The notes below the pieces were generated by a model. The model saw only the letters and a program-made list of their open reading frames with translations. It was not told the origin of the DNA and did not search any database. Shown here piece by piece: positions 63,406 through 64,000 of a stretch of DNA of 64,000 nucleotides (positions within the stretch are counted from its first letter, which is position 1; every line of letters begins with the position of its first letter). The translations under genes were made by a program, and so were the position numbers. Source of the DNA: Chloroflexaceae bacterium (GTDB lineage: Bacteria > Chloroflexota > Chloroflexia > Chloroflexales > Chloroflexaceae); contig JANWYD010000005.1 in the NCBI GenBank assembly GCA_025057155.1, positions 62,001 to 126,000 of the forward strand, in the 5' to 3' direction.

Positions 63406-64000
63406 ATGCAGACGGAAGAACGCGAGGGCGTGGCGCGCTGGCGAGTGCTGGCGCGGGGGATCGTGCAGGGGGTCGGCTTTCGCCCCTTTGTCTTCGGGCT
63501 CGCCCATCGGCTGGGGCTGGCGGGCTTCGTGCGCAACGACAGCACCGGGGTCACGATCGAGATCGAAGGGCCGCCCGGCAGCCTGGAGCAGTTCGTGGCG
63601 GCGCTGCGCTCTGAGGCGCCGCCACTGGCGCGGATAGAGACCCTGGAGCGCGCGCCAATGCCACCCCGGGGTGACAACGGCTTCACCATCGTCGCCAGCG
63701 CCGCCACGGCCACCCGGCGCACCCTGATCGCTCCCGATAGCGCCACCTGCGCCGATTGTCTGCGCGAACTGCGCGATCCCGCCGACCGGCGCTACGGTTA
63801 TCCCTTCATCAACTGCACCAACTGCGGCCCGCGCTTCACTATCGTGCTCGACATCCCCTACGACCGCGACCGCACGACCATGCGCCAGTTCACCCTCTGC
63901 CCCGCCTGCCGCGCTGAGTACGAGAATCCCCTCGACCGGCGCTTCCACGCCCAGCCCAACGCCTGCCCCGTTTGCGGGCCGCAGTTGCAGTGGGAGGCGC
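63406..64000 (+). CDS. hypF: Carbamoyltransferase HypF, N-terminal part (cut by window edge)
   Basis: Supplies the carbamoyl group that becomes the cyanide ligands, passing it to HypE. The first 198 residues are present. They include the acylphosphatase-like domain (RGIVQGVGFRPFVFGLAHRLGLAGFVRND, with the catalytic Arg region) and the start of the zinc-finger-like region (CADCLREL, NCTNCGPRFTI, CPACRAEYENPLDRRFHAQPNACPVCGP). The YrdC and carbamoyltransferase domains would lie beyond the window. Divergent from the rest of the hyp genes, with its own -10 box. Confidence 0.95.
   Translation, partial: MQTEEREGVARWRVLARGIVQGVGFRPFVFGLAHRLGLAGFVRNDSTGVTIEIEGPPGSLEQFVAALRSEAPPLARIETLERAPMPPRGDNGFTIVASAATATRRTLIAPDSATCADCLRELRDPADRRYGYPFINCTNCGPRFTIVLDIPYDRDRTTMRQFTLCPACRAEYENPLDRRFHAQPNACPVCGPQLQWEA

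Noticed and set aside
1-64000. tRNA and rRNA genes
   Set aside because: No cloverleaf with a TTCGA arm and CCA-type end, and no conserved rRNA segment, was recognised by reading; a covariance-model scan would settle this.

Overview
The window is a GC-rich (roughly 65% by eye) bacterial chromosome segment with dense genes and many short repeats between them. The organism is most probably a Chloroflexota, of the Chloroflexia/Roseiflexus-like type. That is an inference from gene content: a cyanobacterial/Chloroflexus-type group 2a uptake hydrogenase with its accessory genes, an HdrABC-MvhDGA locus in a plainly bacterial setting, a Bacillus-type PurF, an orphan family-5 binding protein and several predicted lipoproteins. 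No rRNA, tRNA, CRISPR array or recognisable transposase was seen.

Layout. Positions 1-24000 carry mostly housekeeping and unlinked genes: a metallophosphoesterase (cut by the left edge), def, priA, a PyrK-like flavoprotein, a peptide-binding protein, secG, purF, an RNA m5U methyltransferase, an ArsR/arsenate-reductase fusion, an AidB-like acyl-CoA dehydrogenase, a disulfide-less lipoamide-dehydrogenase relative, a GT-C glycosyltransferase, an AI-2E-type permease, a fused MoxR-VWA protein and an NDMA-type alcohol dehydrogenase. At 24307-25197 lies a decayed malic enzyme. Positions 25434-29903 encode a two-gene ATP-dependent activase/dehydratase-like system (ASKHA-ASKHA-DUF2229, then a COG3581-type protein). 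Positions 30201-38299 encode hdrC-hdrB-hdrA-mvhD-mvhG-mvhA, a hydrogenase-specific protease and a cyclic-nucleotide-binding protein, followed by gltD. Positions 40302-50459 are mixed: a MITE-like element, a zinc-ribbon protein, a secreted nuclease, a lysyltransferase-like protein, a lipoprotein, a radical SAM enzyme, an RRM protein, a hydrolase and a luciferase-like oxidoreductase. Positions 50873-62699 form one long minus-strand hydrogenase operon, read as DUF1641, hypA, hypB, hupS, hupL, protease, orf95, TPR, orf115, NifU-Rieske, NHL, hypC, hypD, hypE. It is preceded by a near-consensus promoter (TTGACA-N17-TAGAAT, 63004-63032). hypF starts divergently at 63406 and leaves the window.

How the genes work together. 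The window holds two different NiFe hydrogenases. Each has its own C-terminal-processing protease, and one HypABCDEF set probably matures both. The group 2a enzyme (HupSL) is likely an H2-uptake enzyme. The MvhDGA-HdrABC proteins are expected to form a cytoplasmic flavin-based electron-bifurcating complex that uses H2 to reduce ferredoxin and a second acceptor. Just upstream on the same strand are an ATPase activase and its iron-sulfur partner, of the kind that drives very low-potential reductions (2-hydroxyacyl-CoA dehydratase, benzoyl-CoA reductase and double-cubane-cluster type). The most interesting hypothesis here is an H2-to-ferredoxin-to-ATP-boosted reductase chain encoded in one 13-kb block.

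The intergenic spaces hold at least six families of short hairpin or tandem repeats. Several run into the 3' ends of genes and supply the last codons and the stop.
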